Positions 19,230-27,627 of a DNA stretch of 64,000 nucleotides are shown one piece after another (position 1 is the first letter of the stretch; the number at the start of each line of letters is the position of its first letter). The notes beneath the pieces were generated by a model. The model made no database searches. It was not told where the DNA came from and saw only the letters and a list, made by a program, of their open reading frames with translations. The stretch comes from Planctomycetes bacterium syqfu. Its GTDB lineage: Bacteria > Planctomycetota > Phycisphaerae > Phycisphaerales > Phycisphaeraceae. The DNA is taken from the NCBI GenBank assembly GCA_020974905.1, contig CP087563.1:4402001-4466000 (forward strand), given 5' to 3'. The translations under genes were made by a program, and so were the position numbers.

Positions 19230-20300
19230 ATGGCAAAAAAGAAGCTCAGTTATGCGGATTCGGGTGTGGACATTGATGCAGGCGATGCGGCGGTCGATAA
19301 GATCAAAGGTCATATCCGACGGACGTACGGCCCGCGTGTGCTGGGCAAGTTCGGCAGCTTTGCCGGCTGCTTCAGACTCGATTACAACGAGAAGCTCTTC
19401 AAACGCAATTACAAGGACCCTGTCCTCGTAAGCTGTGCTGATGGCGTGGGTTCCAAAGTCAAACTCGCCGTCCAGATGGGTATCCTCGACACCGTCGGCC
19501 AGGACTGCGTGGCCATGAACATCAACGACCTGATCGTCCAGGGCGCCGAACCCCTGTTCTTCCTGGACTACATCGGCATTCACAAGGTCGACCCCGTGGA
19601 GATCGAACAGATCGTCAAGGGCGTGGCTGACGGCTGCCAGTTGGCCGGATGCTCGCTAATCGGTGGCGAAACCGCCGAGTTGCCCGACATCTACGAACCA
19701 GGCGACTTTGACCTGGCAGGCTTCTCCGTCGGTGTGGGTGAACTGAAAAAAATCATCGACGGTTCACGCACTGAAGTCGGCGACGTGATCCTGGGCATGG
19801 CTTCCTCCGGCGTACACTCCAACGGATACTCGCTGGTGCGTGCGATCCTCAAGCATGGCAAACTCGATATCAACAAGGTCTATCCTGATCTGGACCCTGA
19901 AAAGAAACTCGGCGAAGTACTCCTTGAACCGACCCGCATCTATGCCAAGAGCGTGGTGAGTGTCCTACGTAAATACAAGCACAAAATGCCGATCTCGGCG
20001 ATGAGCCACATCACCGGCGGCGGCTTGCCCGGTAACGTCAATCGCACACTCAGCGATAAAGTCGATGCCAAGATCAACCGCAAGGCATGGGCCGTCCCCC
20101 CGATCTTCAAGTTTCTGCAAAAGCATGGCAATGTCGACGAAAACGAAATGCTCCGCGTCTTTAACATGGGTGTGGGCTACATCATGATCGTCCGCCCACA
20201 CTTTGCAGACTCCATCCAGCAACAACTGGAAAAAGCCGGCGAAACCGTCTTCAAACTCGGGACGCTCACCAAGGGCACCGGCAAAGTCCTGCTCAAGTAA
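19230..20300 (+). CDS. purM: Phosphoribosylformylglycinamidine cyclo-ligase (AIR synthetase)
   Basis: A 356-residue PurM, catalysing ATP-dependent ring closure of FGAM to AIR in purine synthesis. A GTG two codons upstream (19224) is possible, but the ATG giving MAKKKLSYADSGVDIDAG is preferred. Signatures are SYADSGVDIDAGDAAVDKIK, the glycine-rich VSCADGVGSKVKLA, VAMNINDLIVQGAEPLFFLDY, SLIGGETAELP and SHITGGGLPGNVNR. Length and motif order match the family. It stands alone, with no other pur gene nearby. A hairpin overlapping its stop codon and a stronger one at 20657 probably end its transcript. Confidence 0.95.
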   Translation: MAKKKLSYADSGVDIDAGDAAVDKIKGHIRRTYGPRVLGKFGSFAGCFRLDYNEKLFKRNYKDPVLVSCADGVGSKVKLAVQMGILDTVGQDCVAMNINDLIVQGAEPLFFLDYIGIHKVDPVEIEQIVKGVADGCQLAGCSLIGGETAELPDIYEPGDFDLAGFSVGVGELKKIIDGSRTEVGDVILGMASSGVHSNGYSLVRAILKHGKLDINKVYPDLDPEKKLGEVLLEPTRIYAKSVVSVLRKYKHKMPISAMSHITGGGLPGNVNRTLSDKVDAKINRKAWAVPPIFKFLQKHGNVDENEMLRVFNMGVGYIMIVRPHFADSIQQQLEKAGETVFKLGTLTKGTGKVLLK

Positions 20301-20322
20301 CTCAGCTATAAACCTGAGTTTT
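20299..20322 (+). terminator. Weak terminator overlapping the purM stop codon
   Basis: The stem AACTCAG (20299-20305) pairs with CTGAGTT (20314-20320), with loop CTATAAAC and a short TTTT run. The AACCTGAGTTTTG part recurs as an exact reverse complement at 20624-20636. Confidence 0.5.
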
Positions 20323-20636
20323 GCTTAAGCAATGAACGTGTTGAAAAAGGATTAGTGATTAGGAATTAGGACAAGGCAAAAACAAGCCAATAGACTCCCA
20401 TCTCACAACCCTAATCCCAAATCCCTAATCACGAATCCTTAGCTAGAGCAGTTCCAGCCATTAATCTCCATGCCGTCTTAGATTTCGTCATTCCTGCGCA
20501 GGCGGGAATCCAGTGGCATTCTGTTGATACTTGCAAGTTCCACTGGACTCCCGCCTGCGCGGGAGTGACGGAAGATGAAGAGTAATTCGTTGAACTGTTC
20601 TAAAAACAGTTGATATCCTTATCCAAAACTCAGGTT
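20311..20636. repeat. Nested palindromic repeats downstream of purM
   Basis: A 13-base inverted pair (20311-20323 and 20624-20636) encloses two further palindromes. One is an AT-rich one at 20347-20440, whose arms are AAGGATTAGTGATTAGG-like and CCTAATCACGAATCCTT-like. The other is a REP-type palindrome at 20446-20601. No gene fits here. The 580-base gap 20301-20880 consists of these, a terminator, and the promoter region of the next gene. Confidence 0.6.
20446..20601. repeat. REP-type palindrome, copy a
   Basis: A long imperfect palindrome with outer arms GCAGTTCCAG ... TGAACTGTTC, middle arms CGTCATTCCTGCGCAGGCGGGA ... TCCCGCCTGCGCGGGAGTGACG (each quoted arm is part of a longer one), and a core AATCCAGTGGCATTCTG. 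Related copies lie at 24012-24137 and 35928-36285, in the opposite orientation, with a fragment at 23820-23865. Confidence 0.75.
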
Positions 20637-20656
20637 ATAAATCACCAATCCAACCA

Positions 20657-20692
20657 CAGGGCATCGAATGATCATTCGTTGCCCTGTTTTTT
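20657..20692 (+). terminator. Strong rho-independent terminator
   Basis: CAGGGCA-T-CGAATGA pairs with TCATTCG-T-TGCCCTG, a 15-base stem followed by TTTTTT. It is likely the effective terminator of the purM transcript, with the repeat cluster lying in its 3' untranslated region. Confidence 0.82.
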
Positions 20693-20880
20693 CTTCAGTG
20701 GCACAGAAGCACATCCACCTGCCCCCTCTCTAACCCACGTAACCCGTACAGTCCGACATTGACATCCATAATCCCCACGTAATTACCCTGTGGCACAGAA
20801 ATTCGATAACCCATCAGACGATACATCTCATGACTGCAGGCGCAACTGCGCCGATTATCTTGTCAGAGACAGGGCAATGC

Positions 20881-22407
20881 ATGATGCACGCAAAGCGTCG
20901 ACATTCCGTTGTATTCCGGTTAATGACCTGCATGGTGATGGGTGGTGTCTTCCTCTCCGGTTGCGTTGCCTGGATTGAACTTAACCGTGTGCGGACGTTG
21001 ACCCAGATTCAGATCACCCAGGAATCACAACTGCTTGCCCGCAATATCCAGAATGTTCTGCGCGATCTGTATCGTGAAGAGCAGACACGTCCCAAGCCGA
21101 CCTTGCTGCACGAATCCATCACGCCGTTGATGAATGTTGATTTCATCGCCGCTGCTCGTGTCCGCATCCCCAATCACCCGCCGGTTGAGTTGGGTTACTG
21201 GCCCAATGACAAAGACAACCAGATGATCGTCTGGCCGTTGTCCGAGTCTGCGGTAACATCGGGGCTGGAAGTCGATCAAAAGAAATTCACGCTCATCCAG
21301 GCACCATTTAAGATCCGTGGCAATACGGCCATGGTCGAACTGGTCGTCGACGGACGTGTATCGATCTGGCGTACCTGGTCTTCCGTGCTCAACCACATCT
21401 CATTGCATTGGTTTTTCCTGGGGATCATGATTCTGCTGGGACTGTATCTGCTGCGTCGCTGGTTTACCGGCCCGTTGTCAGAGGTTTTGCAGTTGATCAA
21501 CGCCCACGCCGGTGCCGAACCGTTCTACCGCGTTGCCCGTAATGACAAGGGCGAATTCTCACAACTTGCTGAGTCCATCGGTGGCATGCTCACGCGCCTT
21601 GAAAACACCACTGACCGACTGCGTAAGCGCGAACGTGCATTTGAAAATCTCTATCACTTTGCACCCGCACCGCTGATCAGCCTGGATCCCAAGGGCCTGA
21701 TCATCGAAGCCAATCACCGTGCTGCCCAACTTTTTAATATCAGTAACGAATCCCAACTCGTCGGACGCCGCGTCATGGAGTTCATCCGCACATCCGACCG
21801 TGGCATGCTCAAGCAGGCCATCGACCGATTGGAAGTCAACCAGGCACCACGCTGTGAAGTCGTGCTCAGTTCCGGCAAGAAAACGCGCAACGTCGTCATC
21901 GAATGTGCTGGTGTTCGCGATGAGGATGGCATGCTCCAACGTGTCCGTCTTGCTTTGCAGGATGTCACCGAACTGCGTGAATTGCAATTGGAAATTGAAG
22001 ATCACAGCCGACTGATGAAGCTGCTGATCAATCACATGTCCGACGGTTTGTTACTCATTGATCAGAACAACAACATTGCTGCATGCAACGAACGTCTTGC
22101 GATGTTGCTGCACACCTCAGCCGATGCGATGATTGGCAAGCCCTATGAAGCGACGACGTTCTGGGATGAACTGGGCATTCTCAATCATGGCGCGTTTGTC
22201 CGTCGAATCAAGCAGATTGCAGGTGAATCCGAACGCTCCGGTCGTGAACGTTTTGACACGCGTGTCGGTACCTTCCTCTTCCAGGGAATCCCGGTGCAGG
22301 ATCAGGACACCTGTCAGCGCGGGCGCTGTGGGTGGTGCAGGACATCACCAGCCAGGTGCAATCTCAGCAACTACTCATCCAACAGACACAGCAACTCCAG
22401 GGCCTGA
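20881..22407 (+). CDS. Sensor protein, N-terminal part: membrane-HAMP-PAS-PAS (frameshifted gene)
   Basis: This frame carries the N-terminal half of a sensor. The frame is open from 20830, but the hydrophobic start suggests the ATG at 20881, after an AGGG. There is a transmembrane helix at about residues 8-31, a periplasmic sensor, a second helix (HWFFLGIMILLGLYLL, about 176-192), HAMP, and then two PAS domains (PAPLISLDPKGLIIEANHRA and MSDGLLLIDQNNNIAACNER). After FLFQGIPVQDQD the sequence stops looking like protein and runs 35 residues to a stop. The continuation, ALWVVQDITSQVQ, is in another frame (next entry). One missing base in the G run near 22321 explains this, so the two frames are one gene, either broken or misread. 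Confidence 0.75.
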   Translation: MMHAKRRHSVVFRLMTCMVMGGVFLSGCVAWIELNRVRTLTQIQITQESQLLARNIQNVLRDLYREEQTRPKPTLLHESITPLMNVDFIAAARVRIPNHPPVELGYWPNDKDNQMIVWPLSESAVTSGLEVDQKKFTLIQAPFKIRGNTAMVELVVDGRVSIWRTWSSVLNHISLHWFFLGIMILLGLYLLRRWFTGPLSEVLQLINAHAGAEPFYRVARNDKGEFSQLAESIGGMLTRLENTTDRLRKRERAFENLYHFAPAPLISLDPKGLIIEANHRAAQLFNISNESQLVGRRVMEFIRTSDRGMLKQAIDRLEVNQAPRCEVVLSSGKKTRNVVIECAGVRDEDGMLQRVRLALQDVTELRELQLEIEDHSRLMKLLINHMSDGLLLIDQNNNIAACNERLAMLLHTSADAMIGKPYEATTFWDELGILNHGAFVRRIKQIAGESERSGRERFDTRVGTFLFQGIPVQDQDTCQRGRCGWCRTSPARCNLSNYSSNRHSNSRA

Positions 22408-23402
22408 AAAACCTGGGGCAAAAGCTCTTTGGTGTGACCACGGTCGAACAACTGCTGACCTTTGCAGGCACGCAACTCTACGAAATTTTCAATGTCGAAG
22501 CCGTGGGGATCGCTCTGCGTGGTGACAGTCATGCCTGGCGTAGTCGGCAGGTGATTCACCGTGGGGCCAACCCGTATCTGCTGGATCCCAACCGTGAGTT
22601 GGTTGAGGAGATCGAACGCAATTTCCTGCCACAAATTATCTCGCAACGTGAGATCACCTACTGGCCGGACACGCCACGTTCGACCCGTTGGGGTAAAGCA
22701 TTCTCACGTTCTGGCCTGACCTCACTGGCTGCCTGCCCATTGGTTGGCCATGCCGATCCCATGGGTGTCTTGTGGATCGCGCGTCGCGGCGGTGAACGCA
22801 TTGAACGCCATCACCTGTACCTGCTTGAAGCCTTGGCTCCGCTGATCGCTTCACGCCTGGAAATCGCACGGCTGGGTTCACGTTTGAGTAATCTCCAACT
22901 CACTGACCCGGTGACCGATCTGCCCAATCAGCAGCACATGCTCTTTGAACTGACGCGCTATCTCAAACAACCGCAATTGACCACCGCATTGTGCGTGGTG
23001 CATTTAAACCGCATTGAAGCACTCAAAAGTCTTATTGACCAGAACAAAATCAACGAAATGCTCCGCCAGATCGGGACAACCCTCAAACGTCACAGCCGAT
23101 CCTCAAGCATCGTGGGTAAACTTCGTGGCAATGACTATGCCATCATCTGTCCCGGCGTGGACAAAGAAGCGGCCCAAGCGATTGTCGACAGACTTTATAC
23201 CGCCATCTGTAAGCATCACGCGTTCACGTCTCCCGATGGCACGCAATGGGAGCAGACCGCGACTATTTCGTGCGTGATGCTGACTGACCACAAAATTTCC
23301 GCCAGCCAATTACTGCAATTGGCAATCTCCAAGGCTTCATCACCCAAGCCACACAAGCTACTGGAAAATGATCCCACCGCCAAGGACCGACAGGCGGGTT
23401 GA
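22332..23402 (+). CDS. Sensor protein, C-terminal part: GAF and degenerate GGDEF (frameshifted gene)
   Basis: The downstream half of the same gene, overlapping the first frame by 76 bases. The GTG at 22332 is not a credible start. It completes the second PAS domain (VVQDITSQVQ), then a coiled linker, a GAF domain (about residues 30-185, QKLFGVTTVEQLLTFAG onward) and a GGDEF-like domain beginning DPVTDLPNQQHMLFEL. The signature GGDEF is replaced by RGNDY (VGKLRGNDYAIICPG), so diguanylate cyclase activity is not expected. A regulatory or GTP-binding role is possible. An apparently active cyclase is encoded 4 kb downstream at 27628. Confidence 0.75.
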   Translation: MVQDITSQVQSQQLLIQQTQQLQGLKNLGQKLFGVTTVEQLLTFAGTQLYEIFNVEAVGIALRGDSHAWRSRQVIHRGANPYLLDPNRELVEEIERNFLPQIISQREITYWPDTPRSTRWGKAFSRSGLTSLAACPLVGHADPMGVLWIARRGGERIERHHLYLLEALAPLIASRLEIARLGSRLSNLQLTDPVTDLPNQQHMLFELTRYLKQPQLTTALCVVHLNRIEALKSLIDQNKINEMLRQIGTTLKRHSRSSSIVGKLRGNDYAIICPGVDKEAAQAIVDRLYTAICKHHAFTSPDGTQWEQTATISCVMLTDHKISASQLLQLAISKASSPKPHKLLENDPTAKDRQAG

Positions 23403-23665
23403 ATCAGGTGACAACAAGCGTCGCAAACCCAGTAAGTGGTTAGCATCATCGACCTTCAGTTTTTTGTGATCTACGATGACTGACATCATTGGGCAATGAT
23501 CGCTGAACCCCGCTTCGACACGACTTCACCTCATACACAACGAATCAAGACATCGGTTCAAGAAAGTTGTGTTGCGCCCTGTGAAAATGGACTGCTCTGG
23601 CGCCATGGACAATACACGCGAAAAGCTGCGTGCAGCAACGCCGGCCAACTCGTATCAATTCTGAT

Positions 23666-23795
23666 AATAACTCGTGCTTGAATGAGCACCGGATGTCAAC
23701 CCGGTGCCCATTGTGTCAACGTTGCGTCATGGGGCACCGGGTTGACACCCGATGCTCAATGAATTCAAACGCACGAGTTATAAATGGGATTGGTA
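23666..23795. repeat. Second palindromic family, copy 1
   Basis: The left arm (ATAACTCGTGC..GAATGAGCACCGG..GTCAACCCGGTGCC) matches the right arm (GGCACCGGGTTGAC..CCGATGCTCAATGAATT..GCACGAGTTAT) as an imperfect inverted repeat, with GGGATTGGTAT beyond it. A diverged copy in inverse orientation lies at 35798-35929, where ATACCAATCCC precedes it. Both copies sit next to a REP-type palindrome. Confidence 0.6.
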
Positions 23796-24011
23796 TCACC
23801 TGTTTTTTATAAACAGATTCGTAGGCGGGAATGACGAAATCAACGAAGGCATGGCGATTAATGATTTGTACTACACCAGAGCCGCACACGCAGTAAGCGG
23901 TTGTCTTGAAGATCATCTGACCATGCCATGTGATCTGTGATGATCACGAAACCCCGCGTTGACACAACGCGGCTCGCCTGAGTCAAACCATAGCATTAGG
24001 CAATTCAAATA

Positions 24012-24137
24012 ATTAATCGCCCGCTTCCGTCACTCCCGCGAAGGCGGGAGTCCAGTGAAATGTGCAAGCGTCAACAGAATGCCACTGGATTTCCGCCTGC
24101 GCGGGAATGACGAAAAAATATGATGCAATGGAGATCC
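24012..24137. repeat. REP-type palindrome, copy b
   Basis: CCGTCACTCCCGCGAAGGCGGGAGTCCAGTG-type left arm and CCACTGGATTTCCGCCTGCGCGGGAATGACG-type right arm (each longer than quoted elements elsewhere), with outer AATTAATCG and GCAATGGAGAT remnants. Orientation matches copy c at 35928 and is opposite to copy a. Confidence 0.72.
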
Positions 24138-24242
24138 ATTTTTTAACGACTCTGACCCGACTTTTCATGCGCGATTCGTCTTCTTGCCGATTTGTCATGT
24201 AGTGTCTATGTATTACCAGGAACGTCCAATCGAGTTATCGCC

Positions 24243-24803
24243 ATGCAAACCGTTTTGATCATACTGGCAGCAGTGAGTGGGAGCGTGGTCATCGGCGCGC
24301 TCGCTTGGCCGTTGATCATGCGTTGTCGGCTGTCAAACCTGAAGCTCGAACGACTCAAGACCAAGCAAACTCAACCCAGGTATGGCAAGATCGATCGATT
24401 CCTGGACGCTGCGGAAATCCAGACACTCGAATCGCTCAAACAATGCATCGGCAAAGACATGTCGGTCTACCCCAAGGTCCGGCTGGCCTCCCTGCTCAAA
24501 CTCACCGAAGGCAAAGAGACGGTAAACCCGCAGTTGGCAGCGTATGTCCGTCAACACGCTGTGGACTTTGCCGTCTGTGATGCGTCGACGCAGAAGCCGA
24601 TCCTGGTGGTCCTGCTGCGTAACACGCTTGATCAATCCGAGAAAACGCAACTCGAACGTGCCCAGCTTGAGGAAGTCCTTGGCGATGCCGGGCTTGCGGT
24701 CCTGCCCATTTCACGTCAGCAAGCACCCAACTCTGTCCAGATTGCCCAATCCCTACAAAGCGCACTGGCAGCATTTGTGAAACAACAAGCCAATGCTGCA
24801 TAA
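24243..24803 (+). CDS. Membrane-anchored DUF2726 protein
   Basis: A 186-residue protein from the ATG giving MQTVLIILAAVSG (in-frame upstream codons to 24192 are judged untranslated). Residues 3-28 form a single transmembrane anchor. The rest matches the DUF2726 pattern: FLDAAEIQTLESLKQC, MSVYPKVRLASLL, VDFAVCDASTQKPILVVLL and a C-terminal AGLAVLPISRQQ. DUF2726 domains look like restriction-endonuclease-fold relatives and occur beside topoisomerase-type zinc fingers, but their function is uncertain. Here the catalytic-looking acidic residue of VDF is kept, while the usual ELDD after the second strand is not. No neighbours help with a role. Confidence 0.65.
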   Translation: MQTVLIILAAVSGSVVIGALAWPLIMRCRLSNLKLERLKTKQTQPRYGKIDRFLDAAEIQTLESLKQCIGKDMSVYPKVRLASLLKLTEGKETVNPQLAAYVRQHAVDFAVCDASTQKPILVVLLRNTLDQSEKTQLERAQLEEVLGDAGLAVLPISRQQAPNSVQIAQSLQSALAAFVKQQANAA

Positions 24804-24945
24804 CAGGTTAGGCTTTGGTACACTTTTTCTCTGATCGTCGGATTTTCACGTGACAGGCTTTGGCCAAGCGGTTATTCTGTAGCTTGAAGAGAAACGTTAT
24901 CGGTACCCGTCCGCAGGAGGGGACTTGCGGCCTGGAGGTTGCCTT

Positions 24946-25176
24946 ATGGCATATCGCAATCGGTATAGTGATGCCGAGCTTGCATTAGAGACGCTGAAAC
25001 TGGAACTCGAACGACATCTGCGCAAGGTGGTCTGCCCGGTTCACGGTGAGCATCCCAAACGCGTGACCGTGTATGGGACATCGGTCTACGACATGAGTTT
25101 CAAGGTCGATGGCTGTTGTGACGAGTTGGCAGACGCCATGCTTCAGTCCATTGGCCAAGCCAGTTCGATGGTTTGA
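24946..25176 (+). CDS. Small conserved-looking protein of unknown function
   Basis: A 76-residue protein starting MAYRNRYSDAEL, chosen because GGAGG lies ten bases before this ATG. The first half is a charged amphipathic helix (ALETLKLELERHLRKVV), followed by CPVHGEHPKRV, a strand-rich part, and GCCDELADAM. Three cysteines and two histidines could bind a metal. No family is recognised. It is flanked by the DUF2726 gene and a lipoprotein gene on the same strand. Confidence 0.6.
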   Translation: MAYRNRYSDAELALETLKLELERHLRKVVCPVHGEHPKRVTVYGTSVYDMSFKVDGCCDELADAMLQSIGQASSMV

Positions 25177-25269
25177 GCTTTCGAAAAATCCGGGGTTAAT
25201 TAATCATCATCCCGCGATCGTGTTTGATTTCTCATATCAAATTTCCATCATCACATGGTTGAGGTGTCG

Positions 25270-26076
25270 ATGCGCCAGCTTTGCACAATCATCATGATTG
25301 CTTTGTTAATCGGGTGCTCCGAAAAGGAACCCACGGTTAATGTGCAATCAGACAAAGATCTGGCCACTCAACAAGGAATCGATGAGGCCATTGAGGATAT
25401 ACAATCAGGTCACCTGCGTCTTCGTATTCAGCAAGCCGGATCCATTACGCCAGACGAGTACTGGATGGAAGCCATCACACGTGAACTGGGTGTCACCTTC
25501 GAACCTTATATCGGTGATATCATCACCGACGATCATCGTCTCAAGGTCATGAATGCCTACAACCAAACCATGTACAAGGAATTTGAAAAAAAGTTTGGTA
25601 AAGGCAGGTTTGACCAGATATCCAAACAAGCTCGAGAAGAGTCGATCCAGTTACGAGCCATCGAAGAGCAATCACGAAAATACATGAAACTCCTTGAGAA
25701 TAAGCTTCACCAACTGGAACAGAGCCAGCCCAACCCAAACACCCTCACTGCAACGAAGACATTCAGACACACCCAAAAACTTCTCACGCCACATTACATT
25801 GTCACCATCTCTGATAACAGTCAGGAAGGTGACGTCGCGTATGACGGTGTTCAATACCATGGCGTGTCACGCACCACAGGCAAGTCCATTACGTTGATGG
25901 GTTCGACGTATCATCTCCACGACAAGCAAGGCACGCCCACCCGCTTTCTTGGTTACCGTTTTGTCAATGGTGATACGACCTATGACGTTCTGGAAATCGA
26001 TGAACGGCCACGGCTCATCGTCCATCAGAACAACCACACGATCATCGATGAACACGGGGATTGGGTTAAAGAATAA
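25270..26076 (+). CDS. Putative lipoprotein of unknown function
   Basis: 268 residues from the ATG with GAGGTG just upstream (MRQLCTIIMIALLIGCSEKEP). The hydrophobic stretch ending LLIGCS is a lipobox, so the protein is probably lipidated at Cys17 and exported. The mature part is hydrophilic. It has a helical, Gln/Glu-rich central segment (residues about 110-165) and a beta-rich C-terminal part with repeated G-x-x-Y patterns (GDVAYDGVQYHGVS, GYRFVNGDTTYDVLEID). No family is recognised. It converges with the VOC gene 13 bases beyond its stop. Confidence 0.65.
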   Translation: MRQLCTIIMIALLIGCSEKEPTVNVQSDKDLATQQGIDEAIEDIQSGHLRLRIQQAGSITPDEYWMEAITRELGVTFEPYIGDIITDDHRLKVMNAYNQTMYKEFEKKFGKGRFDQISKQAREESIQLRAIEEQSRKYMKLLENKLHQLEQSQPNPNTLTATKTFRHTQKLLTPHYIVTISDNSQEGDVAYDGVQYHGVSRTTGKSITLMGSTYHLHDKQGTPTRFLGYRFVNGDTTYDVLEIDERPRLIVHQNNHTIIDEHGDWVKE

Positions 26077-26089
26077 ACCAAGTGCACAA

Positions 26090-26518
26090 TCAAAAACGAA
26101 TCGCACCATACTCATCGAACTGACATTGCTCGCTCCAGGCCACTTCCCAGTGGTAGCCGTCGGGGTCGGTGAAGTAACCGCTGTGTCCGCCCCAGAAAAC
26201 GTCCTGTGCTTGTTTGACGATCTTGCCACCAGCTTTCTCCGCCAACTTCAAGACGTGGGCAACTTCTTCTTTGGTTCGGACATTGTGTGCGATGGTGATA
26301 CCGGAGAATGAGCTTTGTGGCAACGGTGTGTCGGGAGCGATGTCGTCAGCCAAGGCTTGCAGTGGATACACCGCCAAGCGCGTGCCAGTGGTCATGAAGA
26401 AAGCGATATTGGCATCATCCTTTGCATCGGTGGGTAAGCCCAAACCGTCACGATAAAAGCGAATGGCTCGGGGCATGTCTTTAACGCCAAGTGTGATGAT
26501 GCTGATGCGCGGTTCCAT
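26090..26518 (-). CDS. VOC-superfamily (glyoxalase/dioxygenase-like) protein
   Basis: A 142-residue single VOC unit, the usual size, with AAGGA seven bases before the ATG. It begins with the typical strand (PRISIITLGVKDMPRAIRFYRDGLGL) and ends with GHSGYFTDPDGYHWEVAW, where the E of WEV is the expected metal ligand. Two paired babbab modules are inferred. Members bind a divalent metal and act on small electrophiles or aromatic compounds, or serve as resistance proteins. The substrate cannot be inferred here. It is probably monocistronic. Confidence 0.82.
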   Translation of the reverse strand: MEPRISIITLGVKDMPRAIRFYRDGLGLPTDAKDDANIAFFMTTGTRLAVYPLQALADDIAPDTPLPQSSFSGITIAHNVRTKEEVAHVLKLAEKAGGKIVKQAQDVFWGGHSGYFTDPDGYHWEVAWSEQCQFDEYGAIRF

Positions 26519-26574
26519 GGATTGTTCCTTGATGATATTTCAACTCTCATGCGTTGATAGTTACACAGGGTGTT

Positions 26575-26610
26575 CAAAAAAACACGCAGCATCGGGTGAT
26601 ACTGCGTGTT
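26575..26610 (-). terminator. Rho-independent terminator of clpP
   Basis: On the minus strand the stem AACACGCAG/CTGCGTGTT with a 12-base loop is followed by seven T. It starts 34 bases past the clpP stop codon. Confidence 0.85.
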
Positions 26611-26643
26611 GGGTGTGATTCGTTTTATCCTGCGTATGCAGTG

Positions 26644-27342
26644 TTATTTCTTGTCGCCTTCGGCTTCCTTGACGTTTTCGATGACTTCATCAACCAAGCC
26701 ATATTCCTTGGCTTCCTGGGCGGAGAAGTAGCGGTCGCGTTCGGAATCTTCTTCGACTTGTTCGACGGGCTTGCCGGTGTGACGAGAGAGGATTTCGTTG
26801 ATCGCGCGCTTGGAGCGAAGAATTTCCTCTGCCTGAATTTTCACATCCGATGCCTGACCGGTGACACCGCCGTAGGGCTGGTGGATCATGACCTTGGCGT
26901 GGGGCAGGATGAAGCGTTTGCCTTCGGCACCTGATGCGAGGATGACAGCACCGCCGGACATGGCGCGGCCGATGCAGTAGGTGGCGATGGGACACTTGAG
27001 GAAGTTCATTGTGTCATAGATGGCCAACGTGTCATCGACACTGCCACCGGGGCTGTTGATGTAGAGGTTGATGTCGGTGTCCTTCTTCTGGTTTTGAAGA
27101 TGGAGCATCTGCATGATCACACGCGTAGCTGAGTTGTAGTTGATCTCACCGACGAGAAAGATCACGCGGTTTTCCAGCAGCAACTCATCGAGCGTCATTT
27201 CACGGATACGCTGCATCGGCGGTGCAGCGGACATCGAACCGTAGGCACCGGCCATGGCCATGGCTGCAGGATGTGTCACATCCGGGGTTCCGGGGGTTCC
27301 GGGGGTTTTGATTTTTTTATCTGACAGGTCGTAATTAAACAT
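26644..27342 (-). CDS. clpP: ATP-dependent Clp protease proteolytic subunit
   Basis: A 232-residue ClpP serine peptidase with AGAGGTAG before its ATG. The catalytic triad is S129 (GRAMSGGAVILASG), H154 (MIHQPYGGVTGQASD) and D203 (EEDSERDRY). Its spacing of 25 and 49 residues equals that of E. coli ClpP. The oligomerisation and substrate segments INLYINSPGGSV and VIFLVGEI are intact. An N-terminal extension of about 40 residues (containing TPGTPGTP) precedes the family core; it may be a propeptide or a distinctive axial loop. It forms the barrel that degrades proteins fed by ClpX or ClpA. No clpX gene or trigger factor gene adjoins it here. Confidence 0.95.
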   Translation of the reverse strand: MFNYDLSDKKIKTPGTPGTPDVTHPAAMAMAGAYGSMSAAPPMQRIREMTLDELLLENRVIFLVGEINYNSATRVIMQMLHLQNQKKDTDINLYINSPGGSVDDTLAIYDTMNFLKCPIATYCIGRAMSGGAVILASGAEGKRFILPHAKVMIHQPYGGVTGQASDVKIQAEEILRSKRAINEILSRHTGKPVEQVEEDSERDRYFSAQEAKEYGLVDEVIENVKEAEGDKK

Positions 27343-27627
27343 GAGCTACCTCTGGTGAATGAGCATATTGAAGTGATTACATCATAAAGCAAGTTGGACG
27401 CGGGGAAAAATCGGAACACCGCGGTTGCCCATTTGAATAATCAACTCGGACCCAAACAGCAGTCACAATCGTCAAATTGAGAACCCTTTTCAACTAGGTC
27501 AGGCAAACAATGTCAACCTGCTGTCTCCATATTCCGATCTTGATATTACCATTGCTCGGGGGGGAGTGGCATTAAGCCCCAGCAGGATTCGTTTGAGCCT
27601 GCACCGATGCAAAGAGGTCCAGATCAA

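Larger units (their letters stand above)
23403..24242. other. Gene-free region with dispersed palindromes
   Basis: 840 bases without a convincing gene. It contains the palindrome at 23666-23795, a REP fragment at 23820-23865 and REP copy b at 24012-24137. A 61-codon frame at 23496-23681 has no ribosome site and no protein-like character. Confidence 0.55.

Noticed and set aside
23496-23681. Small gene of 61 codons
   Set aside because: No ribosome site, no motif, and it runs into a palindrome.
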